Assembly (NCBI GenBank): GCA_023213395.1 | Contig: CM041465.1 | Location: 41,609,741-41,673,740, forward strand | Origin: Cycas panzhihuaensis | Lineage: Eukaryota > Cycadophyta | Length of the DNA stretch: 64,000 nucleotides | Direction: 5' to 3' | Shown: piece by piece, positions 25,288 to 37,200 of the stretch | Layout of the letters: each line of letters starts with the position of its first letter | Numbering within the stretch: the first letter of the stretch is position 1 | Made by a program: the position numbers and the translations under genes | Notes under the pieces: generated by a model | The model's database searches: none | Told to the model about the DNA's origin: nothing | What the model saw: the letters and a program-made list of their open reading frames with translations, nothing else

Positions 25288-25445
25288 TCATAGAAGAATT
25301 TATATTGACTCTATTAATTCTTGTTCATTCATTATAATATATATTTATAATTTATTGTAAAGTCATATTATTATTTTATGTTGAGGGTATTGTACTCATA
25401 AAAGGGTTAAGTGATGACTTAATTTGTAAGCTTAAATGTATAGGA
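25288..25445 (+). repeat. Cop3 3' LTR, left part
   Basis: This starts directly after the purine tract and is cut by LarA at 25446. Since the 5' LTR of Cop3 is absent there is no partner for comparison. The right-hand part may be 48707-48898. Confidence 0.45.
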
Positions 25446-25778
25446 TGTTATAGGCCAACCCCTATAACCATAACAATATGAGAGCAAAGGGAAATAATTC
25501 CAAGAGATAGAGGCAAATGGAGGGGAGGGTGGAGGTGAAGAGCATTAAATAAGAACCAAAAGGGAACTAAAAGGAACTTAATGAGATTATATTCATATAT
25601 ATATCAATATCATTACATAAGATGGGGGTGTCATATTTATAAGAGGACCATCCCATTATTATATTAGTATATTGCTAAGCTTCCCAATCCCATCTTTCTA
25701 CTATTATGAAATACTCCTACCTTATCCTCCTTAACCTTTGACCATCTAACCTGTTATATATGATATAGGTTTGTTACA
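25446..25778 (-). repeat. LarA 3' LTR (333 bp)
   Basis: It starts TGTTATAGGCC and ends TTTGTTACA, and aligns over its full length with 48373-48706, including the shared GGTGTCATATTTATAAGAGG block. Identity is roughly 80-85% by eye. Confidence 0.8.
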
Positions 25779-25790
25779 TCCCCTCTCACC
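25779..25790 (-). other. LarA polypurine tract
   Basis: The + strand reads TCCCCTCTCACC, giving GGTGAGAGGGGA on the sense strand directly before the TG of the 3' LTR. Confidence 0.65.
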
Positions 25791-26699
25791 TCAGATGCTT
25801 TACCTTTAAATTATCCTAATACAAAAATATATGTGTCTACCACTTTTTATTTCTAGTATGTTATAGGTAGTGGTTTGATCAAGGTGATTACGAGGAGATA
25901 CTATTGTTGTAGATCTTTTAGTTAAGAGGAGATGTACAAGTCCATATAGATGGTGATGTGGTCCAATAAAGAGTGACTCCTTTATCTAACTATTATAACC
26001 AAAGAAGTATAGGCCTATGGTATAGTAATATGGGAATCCACAAAAATGACAATCCAAATGGTCCTACAACTAGAATGTTGATGAATCCAACTTGATATTT
26101 ATACCTTCAAGTAAAGAGATTTCAACCTATTAATTCAAAGAAAATTTTACCTCAAATACAAGGGATTGAAAAAATATGGTTTCTCCTATATTGTTATCTT
26201 ATTTTTCTTTCTCTCTGCCTTCTTCTTCTTATTTAGCCTCTCCTTCTATAAGGGTGCTTTAATTAGGAGTGAGTGCTTCAATTTGCTAACGAATTATAGA
26301 AATGAAGATATCTCAATTTAGCTTGTAGGTATTTTATCACTACTCTTATACCCACGATTGAAGGGGACCTTCTAATTATTAAATATATAAACAAAGCTTA
26401 TAATATTCTATCAAGTTGAGCTCTTCAAAGTATATAAGTATGGATGCAAGCTAATCATAAAAAATGATAAAACCATCAAGACTAAAATGAAGTAGCTTGA
26501 ACCTTATTTCCCCACTTTCCTAATCATTTGAGTAATCTTGATCCTATTAAATTATTTCATCTTATAATATATCATTTTCTCTTAACTGGATGAACTCTTA
26601 ATTATGTATACCTTCTTTTATAGAAGCTTCAATAAGTAGGCAAGCTCTTATTTCCTTTTGAAATTCCATTTTAAAGGATGCCTAATCTAGTTTCAAGTG
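25791..26699 (-). other. LarA internal sequence, no coding recognised
   Basis: No gag, pol or other domain can be seen in six frames. It is AT-rich with a pyrimidine-rich run near 26190-26250. Confidence 0.5.
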
Positions 26700-26704
26700 T
26701 AAGA

Positions 26705-27014
26705 TGTTAGGAATTGAAAAATGTAATCTGTACATAACATCTAATGGTGAGTAAAAAATAAATTAATAAAGTATAAGCAAGATGAAGTATGTATATAAAT
26801 AAATACCATATGTGGAGAATTGGCCAAAACTCAATTAGAGAGAATGAAAGAGTACATACTTATAGTACATGCTCACAATTAGTGAAAGAACCTAATTGTT
26901 CAACTTAAAGGTGGCACACATCTCCAAGTGGTCCACAACCTCTAATATAAAATACAAATAAACAAAGAGAGCCTACATAGGGCTAATTTATGTAATTGGA
27001 TATTACACCCAATA
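26705..27014 (-). repeat. LarB 3' LTR (310 bp)
   Basis: Starts TGTTAGGAATTG and ends ACCCAATA (the terminal CA decayed to TA). It aligns with 27895-28202. Confidence 0.9.
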
Positions 27015-27882
27015 TTCTCCCATATCATAGTCAATCACATAAATGATATTCACATCAAATAAAGCCTAAGTCTTTAAAAGTATGTTAGATTAAATATTGC
27101 TACACATGAATAAAAATTTATCGATGTCCATGTGAAGCAAAGTCCATCTATCAGAATACATGAGTCACTAGTCGTTGTAACTACCAGATGAGTAGAAACT
27201 CCCTTTGTGTACATGGATCAATCACAACTAGCAAGAGTAGCTATAAAATGGTCCCACCTCTTACTCATATAGGAGTGCAAGTAGAAAAGTATATAAGTGG
27301 TGCAAGAGTAGCTTATAAAAGTGTGTTTGACCTCTTTCTAAATAGGACTATCACTTCTTCAACATCTAATGGCTAGAAATACAATAGGCTCTATGGCCTC
27401 AAATTTTCTACATGGGCTAAAAGATGCCTCTTTAGGCTTTATAACATATCACCAAGGGTAAAATAACTAGCAATAAAGTTCTTACATGACTCAAAAAATG
27501 ATAGATGTAACTTAAATTGTTACATGAATGACTCTCTCTCATAATAGAGCTTAAGATAAATTTCAATGGGTTCTCAAGAGCCAAAAAATTAAGCTTTGAT
27601 ACATGTTATCCCCCCCCATTTGGGTTATATTAAATCAACAAATAGTATGGAACCTTAAGAATTATATGTAAGTGCCAGGCATATGCACATCGAAGAATCT
27701 ATTGTTGTTGATGAACATATGTAAGATCAAGAGGTAAAAGATAATGGTGGCACAAAATTTTGACACAGTTAATGGTAAACTTGCAATAGTGAATAGAAAT
27801 AATCCATGGTGGCCATACCTGCAACCCTCATATGAAAAATATATTCAAAACCCTAAGAAGATCAAGGATTTAAGCCCAAGAA
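27015..27882 (-). other. LarB interior, non-coding
   Basis: It begins with a purine tract on the minus strand (+ strand TTCTCCC at 27015-27021). No family-like frame is present; the two short open frames (27188-27376 and 27744-27950) have no recognisable features. An eight-base C run lies near 27610. Confidence 0.6.
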
Positions 27883-27894
27883 GCTCTGATACCA
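27883..27894 (-). other. LarB primer binding site, perfect
   Basis: TGGTATCAGAGC on the minus strand directly follows the 5' LTR end. It equals the canonical initiator-tRNA-Met primer site with no mismatch, the best preserved in the window. Confidence 0.92.
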
Positions 27895-28202
27895 TGTTAG
27901 GAATTGAAAATGCGATATGTACACAACATCTAATAGTGAGTAAAAGATAAATCAATAAGGTATATGCAAGATGAAGTATGTACACAAATGAACACTATAT
28001 GTGGAGAATTGGCCAAAACTTAATTAGAGAGAATGAAAAGTACATACTTATAGTACATGCTCACCATTAGTAAGAGAACCCCATTGGCTAACTTAGAGGT
28101 GGAACACATCTCTAGGTGGCCCACAACCTCTAATATAAAATACAAATAAATAGAGATAGATTGCATAGGGTTAATTTATATAATTAGGTATTACACCCAA
28201 CA
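27895..28202 (-). repeat. LarB 5' LTR (308 bp)
   Basis: Starts TGTTAGGAATTG and ends CACCCAACA, followed by TSD TAAGA at 28203-28207. Confidence 0.92.
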
Positions 28203-28207
28203 TAAGA

Positions 28208-28483
28208 GATTCCATTACCAAGCTATTCAATAAAGATCCCATTGCAAGAATACCATAACAAATATGATCTTAGCATAGTCTTGAAGTAATAAACTATAGA
28301 ATAATCTTCAAAGAATTATTCTAGTATGGAAACCCAATTATAAAGCTTAATGTGACCATCCATACCAAAGTAAATGAGGTCAAAGTCATCATTGTAATTA
28401 GGAAAGAAGTGTTTATAGTCATAGTACTAATTAAGAAGACTATTTTTTTATAGGACATAATTAAATTTTTATATTGCATTGGG

Positions 28484-28519
<36 letters not shown>

Positions 28520-29317
28520 CTTCTTTTTTTTAAAGTACAAAATAATACGTGTGGCCTCAAGAGTAATGGCATACAATCCAAAGTCTAAACAATTTTAAAA
28601 ACTATAAAATTTACATTTTAGAATGACATGTAATAATAAGACTTGACTTTAAATACTAATATCTATTACAAGGAAAGACAAATTATATTATATAGTAGTC
28701 CAAATTGAATCCTTTAAAATAAGAAATTTAATAAACTTGATAGAAGTAAATTATGGATTTATATAAAGAAAATATGACTGAAACAATATAAATAAGTATG
28801 AAAATTATGACAAAGCCTTTCTAACTATTCTTAGGCCCCTTTTGTTGACTTATGATTGGTCACATAGAAACTTGCATATGATCAAGCATTGTTTTCCTAG
28901 GGGACTAGTGAACTCCAAAATGAAATTTAAATTAATTAAATTTAATACTTTGCAAAAATACAACCCTACTACCAAAAATATCCTTTGAATGTAAAATTCT
29001 TTGTTGGATTGAACTCTCTAAACAATAAATGGAAAATAAATTAAATTAAATTTTAAAAGTATAAATTAATCATAAGAACTTTTAAGGAACTATTCTCTTT
29101 GTTTCATGCAAAAATGATGAACTATAGAAAGCAAGGTATATTATAACAACAATGATTGAACCATCTATTTAAGATAACATTTACAGTAGCACACATAAAG
29201 GGGTTTTATAGAAACCATAGTTGTATCCCTTCTATACAGATGAGTATCTCTTCTTACATAAGATCTTCCAAGCTTATAAATTAAGATGATACATGAGTGT
29301 TACATGAAATAATGGGA
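28208..29317 (-). other. LarA internal sequence, second part
   Basis: AT-rich with no coding recognised. It contains a CT microsatellite and ends at the GACCA that precedes Gyp1. Confidence 0.5.
28489..28514. repeat. (CT)13 microsatellite
   Basis: Thirteen uninterrupted CT units, followed by a TTCTTC-type pyrimidine run. The GA-rich reverse complement gives a spurious frame rich in Arg-Glu. Confidence 0.95.
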
Positions 29318-29322
29318 GACCA

Positions 29323-30476
29323 TGATCCAAATTTGAATGGAAAAAATGAAAACTCAATCCAATTAAAACAAATTTAGGAATAATATATAATATCATATAT
29401 TATATTTAAAATATTTTATTTTCCTTAGAAAATTCTATTATTTTTGCACTCTACTAAGCATATACATGACTACTACAATAATTTATGCATAGAGAAATAT
29501 GTGTTGGGTACATTATGAGCTATTGTGTACTCTCTGGTATGTTTACCAGTGATTAAAGTGTGAAGACTTAGCTGTTGTTCAGCTATGAACACTCTTTAGA
29601 GAAGTATTTCTACCTGGGCATCCTCCGTAGATTGATAGGGTTATTTTTCTCTTTTCATAACTTTATTTGAGCCTTCTTAGACTCTTCAATTCCTCACAAA
29701 TAGATCTAGGCATCTTCCACTACTCCTTCTTGTCCATATTCTCTCTATCATACCTCTGTTTTTCTCTTTTTTTCTTGCACAGTCATATTTTTTAGAGCAA
29801 AAACTATTTGGGCTACTAATAAGAGCTTCTCCCCAAATTTTCTTTCTCCTCATGTTATGTATGCAATTGTTGGGCACTATTCTCTGCATTTAGGATAAAT
29901 TTAGGTAGTTTTAAACCATGCCATGTCTATTCCTTCTTTGGAAAACTATTTTTTTGTTTCATTTTCTAACCTTATTTTTTATCAGTTTAAAACTAACTAA
30001 AATTAGTTTAAATCTATGGTTTCTTTCTTCTATTAAGCAGAGGACACTTGTATAAACATCATCCTAAATCTTCATGTCAAACAGAATCTTTTTCCTTTAT
30101 CAAAATTCATTTTCTTACAAGGCTATCATTTTTGGGTCACATCATTAACGAGACAGGTTGTATTGACTACTAGTTTAGTCGTACTTAAGGCAGGCCTGAT
30201 CATACTAGCTACTGGTCTAGTTGCACTGACTACTAATTTGGTTGCACTAACTACTAGTATGGTCACATGGACTACTAGACTAGTCGCACTGATTACTAGA
30301 TAAGTTGTACTGACTATTGGACAAGTTATACTAGAATACAATTTTTTCAATTTTTAAGAGTCTAAATAACATTTTTTTATAAAATGAAGGTTGGAAACAA
30401 GAAAATAAATATTACTAGATTCTTTTATACTCATTTTTAAACAGTATTTTAAATTAATAAATCCAAAATTGGATCA
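29323..30476 (-). repeat. Gyp1 3' LTR (1154 bp)
   Basis: Intact copy with ends TGATCCAA and TTGGATCA. Compared with the other LTR it has about 150 bp more near 29670-29860, apparently deleted in the right copy. It contains the 21-bp tandem array at 30156-30336. Confidence 0.88.
30156..30336 (-). repeat. 21-bp tandem repeats in Gyp1 U3 (left LTR)
   Basis: About eight and a half units of 21 bp follow the pattern GTYGCACTGACTACTAGTYTR on the + strand. Relative to the element's sense strand they start about 140 bp after the LTR start, so they lie in U3. Because 21 is a multiple of three they create an open frame with a seven-residue period (30126-30350), which is not a gene. Confidence 0.85.
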
Positions 30477-30490
30477 GAACCCCCCTTTTC
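30477..30490 (-). other. Gyp1 polypurine tract
   Basis: GAAAAGGGGGGTTC on the minus strand lies directly before the 3' LTR. Confidence 0.72.
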
Positions 30491-33400
30491 TAGGAGTTCA
30501 TGGCCTCATGAACCTTATAAATATAGATAAGGGGAATTGATTCTTCCTTTCTCCTTGCTATACCATTTTGCTTTGCTGGGTACTTATCTTTTCTCTGTAA
30601 TCTTGAAGGACTCAATTGTGCCTCTTCTAGTCTTGGTCTACTTCTTTTAAAGAATGCAATTATTTTGTATTGGTTCTTCTTTCTCCACTCATAACTCCTC
30701 CAAATTTGGAAAATATAGAACTCCATCTTCATCTTCATCCAATATAGATGGCTCAAACATCTTTTGATTCTTAATGTTTATGATTGAATGTATCTTCATA
30801 AATTCTAGAAGTTCAATCTAAAAAGCATTTTTTTCATTCTTCTTCAAGATTATAAATGGACCATAACATATAAGCTTTAGCATTTTACCTTCACCTTGCA
30901 ATCTTTTCTTACTAGGATACAACCAAACTCAATCTTCTTCCTTAAAGGAATGGTTGGTTCTATGTGCACCATGCCCTTGTTTATATTTTCACTGAAATTT
31001 TTGAAGCTACTCCTTAGCCTATTGATGTATTTTACTGATTCTTTCCAAGAATCTTTGTGTCTTCTTTTTTGCTTCCTTCTTTCCATTTCCTGTAGAAAGT
31101 TGGGTTGAAAATTCTAAATCAAATAGACTTACAAGTAGAAATCCCAAGCATACCTTGAATGGTGATTTTTGAGTTAAACTATAGGCTATTGTATTGAAGC
31201 TAAATTACAGTATAGAAGACTTTTATCCTAAGTCTTAGGATGCTTAGCATTGTATCCTCATAATAGCTATATTAATGTCTTGTTGACAACTTCAATCTAG
31301 TCATTTATTTAAGGATGAAAGGTCATGCTCATCTTCTTATTTGTGTCCATAATTCCCTAAAGAATTTTCTAAAAATGACTTAAAAATTTACTATCTCAAT
31401 CAGAAATGATCGATTTAGGAAGCCCAAAATACTTCCAAACATGCTAGAAAAATAATCTAACTATGTCTTCTCTTGTATATGTCTTCCTGTAGGGAATCAA
31501 CACCACCATTTTACTGAATTGATCAACAACTATAAATAAATAATCCACACCATTTTTAGTCTGTGGTAATCCTCTAAGGAAATCCATGGAGATAATCTTC
31601 CATGATCACGATGGAATAAGAAGTGGAGTGTATAATCCAAACTTCCTATTGGCTAGCTTTGATGTGCTACATAATGTACATTCTCATACTATTGTAGTTA
31701 CATCTTGTTATATATTAGGCCAATAAATATATTGTTACAAATTCAATAATGTTTTTCCCACTCTAAAGTGTCATGCAACTTGAGAGGTGTGAGCTTCTCT
31801 TACCCACTTCATTCAGTCAGCATAATTTAGAATGAAAAGCCTATCATACTTAAAAAGTAGATTATCTTTCAATTGAAAATTAACAACTATCTTTCCCTAC
31901 TATAGATACTCTAAGATAGGCTTGAATGCCTCATCTTCCAAATATAAATCAACATATTCATCATGGTAGAAAGGTTGAAATTACATAGCTACTAATAAGC
32001 TAGAAATACCTTATTATTGAGAAGGTCTAGATAGCAAGCCTATAATTTTGTTTGAGGTACCTTTCTTATATATGACCATGATGTGGAACTGATATAAATA
32101 GAACATCCACTTCATGTGCCTGGTCTACTACAATTTAGAATGTATCTATAAGGATTGTAAAGGCTTTCGGTTAGTGTGGATGACCACCTCTTTTCCTAAC
32201 AAGTAAGGTCTCTAATGCTTAACTACTTGGTGCAATGCATAAAGATCCTTATCGTAAGTTGGGTAGTTTATGATAGTTCTGTTAAAATTTTCTAAATGGT
32301 GTGCCATTAGTCTTCCCTCTTGGTTTAATACTGCTCCTATAGTATAACCTAAAACATCAATCTCCAACTTGAATGGCTTTTGTAATGATGTAAGGCTAAC
32401 AGTGGTGCCTAAAAGATTTCTCTTGTCTATTCCCCCAAAGAAACGTTGCATGCCATCCCATCAATACATGTAGTGGTGCTACAATTTGAGAGAATTTGAA
32501 AATAAATTTTCTTAAATATTGATAAATACCAATGAAACTTCTTACCTCTATGGTTGTCTTGGGTATGGCCTAATTGAGAATGACTCTAATCTTTGTTACG
32601 CCAATCTTCAATTCTCCTCCTCTAATTACAAAAGCTAAGAAGATGATAGATTGGTTTTCAAACTTAAACTTCTTCAAGTTAAGTTTTAGTTATTGCTTTT
32701 AGAGAACTTACTCAATATATTAGAGGTACTCCTCCTAATTATGGCTAAAAATTAGAATATCATCCAAATAGACAATTGTAAAGTCAACAATAAAGGGTCT
32801 CAATACCTCATTCATCAACCTCATGAAGGTGCCATATGCATTGCATAACCCAAAAGGAATCACCATCCATTTGAATATCCCTTACTTTGATTTGAAGGTT
32901 GTCTTCCAAGTATCCTCCTCCTAGATTCAAACTTGATGGTAACCTAATTTTAGGTCTAACTTACTGAAATATCTTATGGATTATAATTGATCCAAAAAGT
33001 CATTTATCCATGGTAGGGGATGTCAATTCTTTATGATAATCTTGTTCAAAGCATGGTAGTCAATGCACATTTTCCATCCTCCATCATTTTTTGGTGCCAA
33101 AATAATAGGTGAAATGCAAGGGAAACAACTCAGCTTGATCACTTCTTGTTTCAAGAGTTCTTGAATTTTCTTCTTAATATCTTTATTCTCCAAAATTAAG
33201 TTTTAGTAGAGACTAAGATTAGGTAAAGGTGAATAAAAAGCTAGATGGATTTCATGCTCAATTACCCTCATAGGTGGTAGACCCTTTGGCTCCTAGAATA
33301 TGTCATTATACATATTCCTCAGGCCTACTATAATTGCTTCTTATCTAGTGCCTATATTGAGGACTCTACTTACTCCTTTTCTTCCACCTTTTACTTCACC

Positions 33401-33710
33401 ATCATGAGCACAATTTTCTATAAGAATTGATTAACCTTTTCACTTGTTGGGAGGATATAAGGGAGTTCTTATTTTATAGCTTTGATGCATTGATTAAATA
33501 TGATCTCCCATCCTTAATGAGTCAAATCCTTCTTAGCCTCCTATGATGGACTCCATCTTTATCATAGAGATATGGGCTGCTAAACACAACTTGATAAAAA
33601 TCCAAAGGAACTACCTCACATTCAAGTTCATCAATGAACTTTTTAGAAATTATAAATTTTAACTTACATTGATGAGTAACTTGTAGCTCTAAGTCTTTTT
33701 GTAGCCATCC
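30491..33710 (-). pseudogene. Gyp1 pol: protease end, RT, RNase H, integrase (gypsy)
   Basis: Read on the minus strand from 33710. The first frame (33522-33710) continues the post-protease stretch interrupted by Cop4, with V-V-P-L-D-x-Y-Q-V-V and S-P-Y-L-Y-D-K-D. RT follows, with VYLDDIL near 32760. RNase H (32212-32451) shows D-V-L-G-Y-T-I-G-A-V-L-N-Q-E-G. The integrase near 31300-31620 has MDFLRGLP, VVDQFSK and ISDRDSKF. The C-terminal part (30491-31086) has a basic region and a degenerate K-W-Y-S-K-E-K stretch near 30550, possibly a chromodomain-like tail. Stops and frameshifts are scattered throughout. Confidence 0.85.
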
Positions 33711-34199
33711 TGAAGAGAAAATATAACTATAGAAGCAATGTGATAATAGAACTCTAAGCCATACAAAGAATAAATAACATAAATAAATCAAGCACTCAAT
33801 AAAGAAAACCAGGAGATTCAGGTCTAAGCATAGACCTTTTATTAATCTGAGCAATAGCTAAAGAATTACAGAGATGAATGAACCCTAACTCTTCTCCTTG
33901 ACTCATCCATGACCATATCATGTTACATGTGGCGTTACATAAGAATATATAGACACAACATTACAAGATACTGCCTTACAGTTTTACAATACAATGGGCA
34001 TAAACCATGGGCTAGCAAAAGACCCCTATAAGACACCTAAAATTTTTTATTAGGTGCTCCTGCCCTTGAACCCTCGCTGAGGCGTAGCCCCTAAACCCCC
34101 GATCTGGGCCCTACAATGGGCCCCCATACCCCCACAAAGGGGCTTGGGCATAATGCCTATACATATGTAACACATGTAAAGTGTTCAACATATCTAACA
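33711..34199 (-). repeat. Cop4 3' LTR (489 bp)
   Basis: Partner of 38303-38798. A C-rich stretch at 34088-34150 (G-rich on the sense strand) lies 50-110 bp from the sense-strand start. Confidence 0.94.
34088..34150 (-). other. G-run cluster in Cop4 3' LTR
   Basis: On the sense (minus) strand the segment carries G runs of 4, 5, 5, 3, 5 and 4 bases with short spacers, plus two GGGCCC sites. It meets the loose four-run G4 pattern. The 5' LTR has the counterpart at 38642-38752 with shorter runs. Confidence 0.6.
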
Positions 34200-34210
34200 A
34201 TCTCCCACTT
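34200..34210 (-). other. Cop4 polypurine tract
   Basis: The + strand reads ATCTCCCACTT, giving AAGTGGGAGAT on the sense strand before TGTTAGATATG of the LTR. Confidence 0.65.
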
Positions 34211-37200
34211 GTTGAACACTTTATAAGAAAACTTGTATATACAACTACTGAATGCCAAAATCACAAACACCATTGCAATTCTATACCATCTAAATTTTTC
34301 TATGCTAACAATCTTAGTTAATGAGTTTATAGCATTCTATTGTGTAGCAATCTTTTGCAAATCCACCTTGTGATCTTGAACCATTTCCCTCACAAATAGA
34401 ACTACACATCAATATGCTTCGACCGAGCATAAAAAATGGGATTCTTTGCTAGGTAGAGTGCACTTTGACTATCACAATTTATCCTCATAGCATCCTACTT
34501 AAATCCAATATCTGTGCATAATCTTTATAACCAAACTGCTTCCTTGCATGCATGAGTAGCTGCTATATACTCTACTTCTATGCTAGAAAGTACCACAATG
34601 TGTTGTCTTTTACTCATCCAGCTGATTGTACCACCACAAAGGGTTAAAACATACCTACTTGTAGATCTTCTACTATCATGATCTTCAACCTAATTAGCAT
34701 CAACAAAACCTCTCAAGTTCACTATTCTATTCTCTATGGGATCTCTTTGGTAGCAAATTCCATAGTCTAATGTACCTCATAGATACCTGAAAATCCTTTT
34801 CACAGCCACCTAATGCTCCCTGCTTAGGTTTGATATATACTTGCTAACTACTCCCACTGCATGGGCAATGTCTGGTCGAGTGCAAACCATTACATACATC
34901 AGGCTATTAACAACACTAGCATAAGGGATAAATGCCATGTCTTCAACTTCTTAGTGAGTCTTCAAGCATTGTTTAGTTGATAATTTTACACTAGAGGGAA
35001 GAGGAACATTAGCTGGTTTACTATCTTGCAACCTAAACCATTGCAATATTATCTTAATGTACTATCTTTGGCTAAGATAAATCTTCTTGTTTCTCCTTTT
35101 CCTTTTAATCTCAATGCCTAAAATAAAATGTACAACACCAAGGTCCTTCATTTTAAAGTGAGATGCCAGTTGGTCTTTCATGAGTTGGTTCATTCCTTTA
35201 TTATTACCAACTAAAAGTATGTCATCAATATATAAAGCTAGAATAACAAAATGATCACCATCCTACTTATAATAAATATAAAGATCTGCTTTGCTATGTA
35301 CAAATCCATCTTCTACTATATGTGAATCAAACTTTTGATGCCACATCCTTGGTGGTTGTTTCAAGCTATAATATGACTTCCTCAACCTGCACACCATATT
35401 CTCTTTTCCTACAACTTCAAACCCTTCAAGTTATAATATATAAATTTCTTCCTCAAGGTCATCATGAAGAAATGTAGTCTTCACATCCATTTGATCTACC
35501 TCAAGGTCATAGGTAGCTGCTATATCCAATAAAAATCTAATTGAAATAACTTTTATAATAAGTAAAAATACCTCACTAAAATCTATTCCCTTGACCTGGG
35601 AATAGCCCTTTGCTACTAAGTGATCCTTGTACTATTCCACAGTACCATTTGCCTAAAACGTCTTTTTAAAGATCCATTTATTATTAATAGGTTTTCTACC
35701 ATTAGACTAATCCATCAAATCCCATGTATTATTTTTGTCCAAGGCCATCATTTCTTCCTACATAGCCTTCATCTAAAGTTGGCTCTCTTTTAACTCTAGA
35801 GCCTCCTGAACAATACCTAGATCACCATCTATAGTAGATAAAATATAAGAGGAGTAATGAAAGTATTTAGGAATATACATGTTAGGTTGTCTTCTCTCAC
35901 GAGTTGATCTCCTTAAGATGTGGGGTTCTTGAGGTTAAGCTACCTCTACAATTGGTTCTTCTTTAGTTAACTCATATTCTAATGTGGAATCTTCATTCCT
36001 TACTTCAAATTATACCTTCTTAGAGTGTTCCTCCTTTACCTCTTCATCGTGCTTTAGTAACTTGAACTCCTCTCTAAAGACAACATCACAACTATACACA
36101 ACCTTTTATGTTTCAAGGTTATAAAGCTTATATCCTTTAACACCATCACTATAGCCAATGAAAATAGTCTTTTATGCTTTAAAATCAAGCTTAATCCTTT
36201 GTTGTTTAGGAATATGCATAAAAGCTTCATAACCAAAAACTCTAAGATGACCAATAGATGGTTTCTTACTAGACTACACTTCTTTAGGTGTTTCATATAT
36301 TAAGGTAGTTGTCGGTGATCTATTTATCATGTAGCTTGTAGTCATCATAGCCTCCATCCAAAATTTCTTCTCTAATCTAGTAGCACTAAGCATACTCCTT
36401 GATCTCTTCAATAAGGTCCTATTCATCCTTTTAGTAACTCTATTTTGTTGTAGTGTATAGGGAATTATCTTTTGCCTTGTTATCCCACACTACTTACAGA
36501 AATGCTTAAATTCCTTTAAGCAAAACTCACCTCCATTATTAATCCTCAGTACCTTGATCTGCCTATCATTTTGATTCTCGATCAAGGCCTTGAATTCTTT
36601 AAATTTACTAAAGATTTCAGATTTTTGGTTAAGAAAGTATAGCCATATCTTTCTTAAGAAATTATCTATAAATGAGATAAAGTATTTAGATCCACCCAAT
36701 GAGGGTACATCAATAGGTCCAAAAATATTATTATGTACCAATTGCAGAATACCCTTTACTCTCTTCAAGCTTGAAGGAAAACTAACTTGATTATATTTAC
36801 CATATACACAATGCTCACAAAAGTTAAAATCAAAAAATTCATTAATTCCAGAGATGTATTTTGCCATACCTTTGGAGAATAAATCATAGAGGTCTTTCTC
36901 TCTAATATGGCCCAATCTCTGATGCCACAACATAGTTTTACCAACAAGTGATATTTGAGTCCTGCCTTCATTATTGCTACTTTCTGTAATAACTAGACTA
37001 TAACTTCTAACACATATTATACTTATATCAAACTTGTATAGTGTTCCAAATCAAACCCTTCTTGCTAACACCAATGCTCCTCAAACCATTTTGTAACTAT
37101 CTTTATTGAAGATCACTTATATTCCTACATCACCTAATTGACTGACAAATAATAAACTCATAGCTAAACTAGGAATATGATTCACATCAGGGATAGTTTT

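Larger units (their letters stand above)
13600..25445 (+). mobile_element. Cop3: 5'-truncated copia split by two insertions
   Basis: Three collinear plus-strand coding blocks (gag 13600-14196, protease to integrase 19356-20702, integrase end to RNase H 23223-25287) form one copia element when the insertions at 14197-19355 and 20703-23222 are set aside. Both insertions have exact 5-bp target duplications. The left end lacks LTR, primer binding site and gag start. The right end has the purine tract TTAAGGGAGGG (25277-25287) and the start of a 3' LTR that is broken at 25445/25446 by the next element. Confidence 0.8.
26705..28202 (-). mobile_element. LarB: short non-autonomous LTR retrotransposon
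   Basis: The element is 1498 bp with LTRs of 310 bp (26705-27014) and 308 bp (27895-28202). The exact target duplication TAAGA lies at 26700-26704 and 28203-28207. A perfect 12-base primer binding site sits next to the right LTR. The 880-bp interior contains no gag, protease, integrase, RT or RNase H. It fits a TRIM-like or deletion-derived element mobilised by an autonomous partner, and it was inserted in LarA. Confidence 0.9.

Noticed and set aside
28321-28581. An 86-codon minus-strand frame rich in Arg and Glu
   Set aside because: The charged stretch is the translation of the CT microsatellite.
30156-30336. Regular short repeats that might look like a CRISPR array
   Set aside because: Units are adjacent without spacers and lie in both LTRs of a plant retrotransposon.
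30126-30350. A 74-codon frame with a regular seven-residue repeat
   Set aside because: It is the by-product of a 21-bp tandem repeat inside an LTR and has a partner frame in the other LTR.
30491-30756. A clear chromodomain at the Gyp1 C-terminus
   Set aside because: Only a basic, degenerate stretch across shifted frames is visible, so a chromovirus assignment is not supported.
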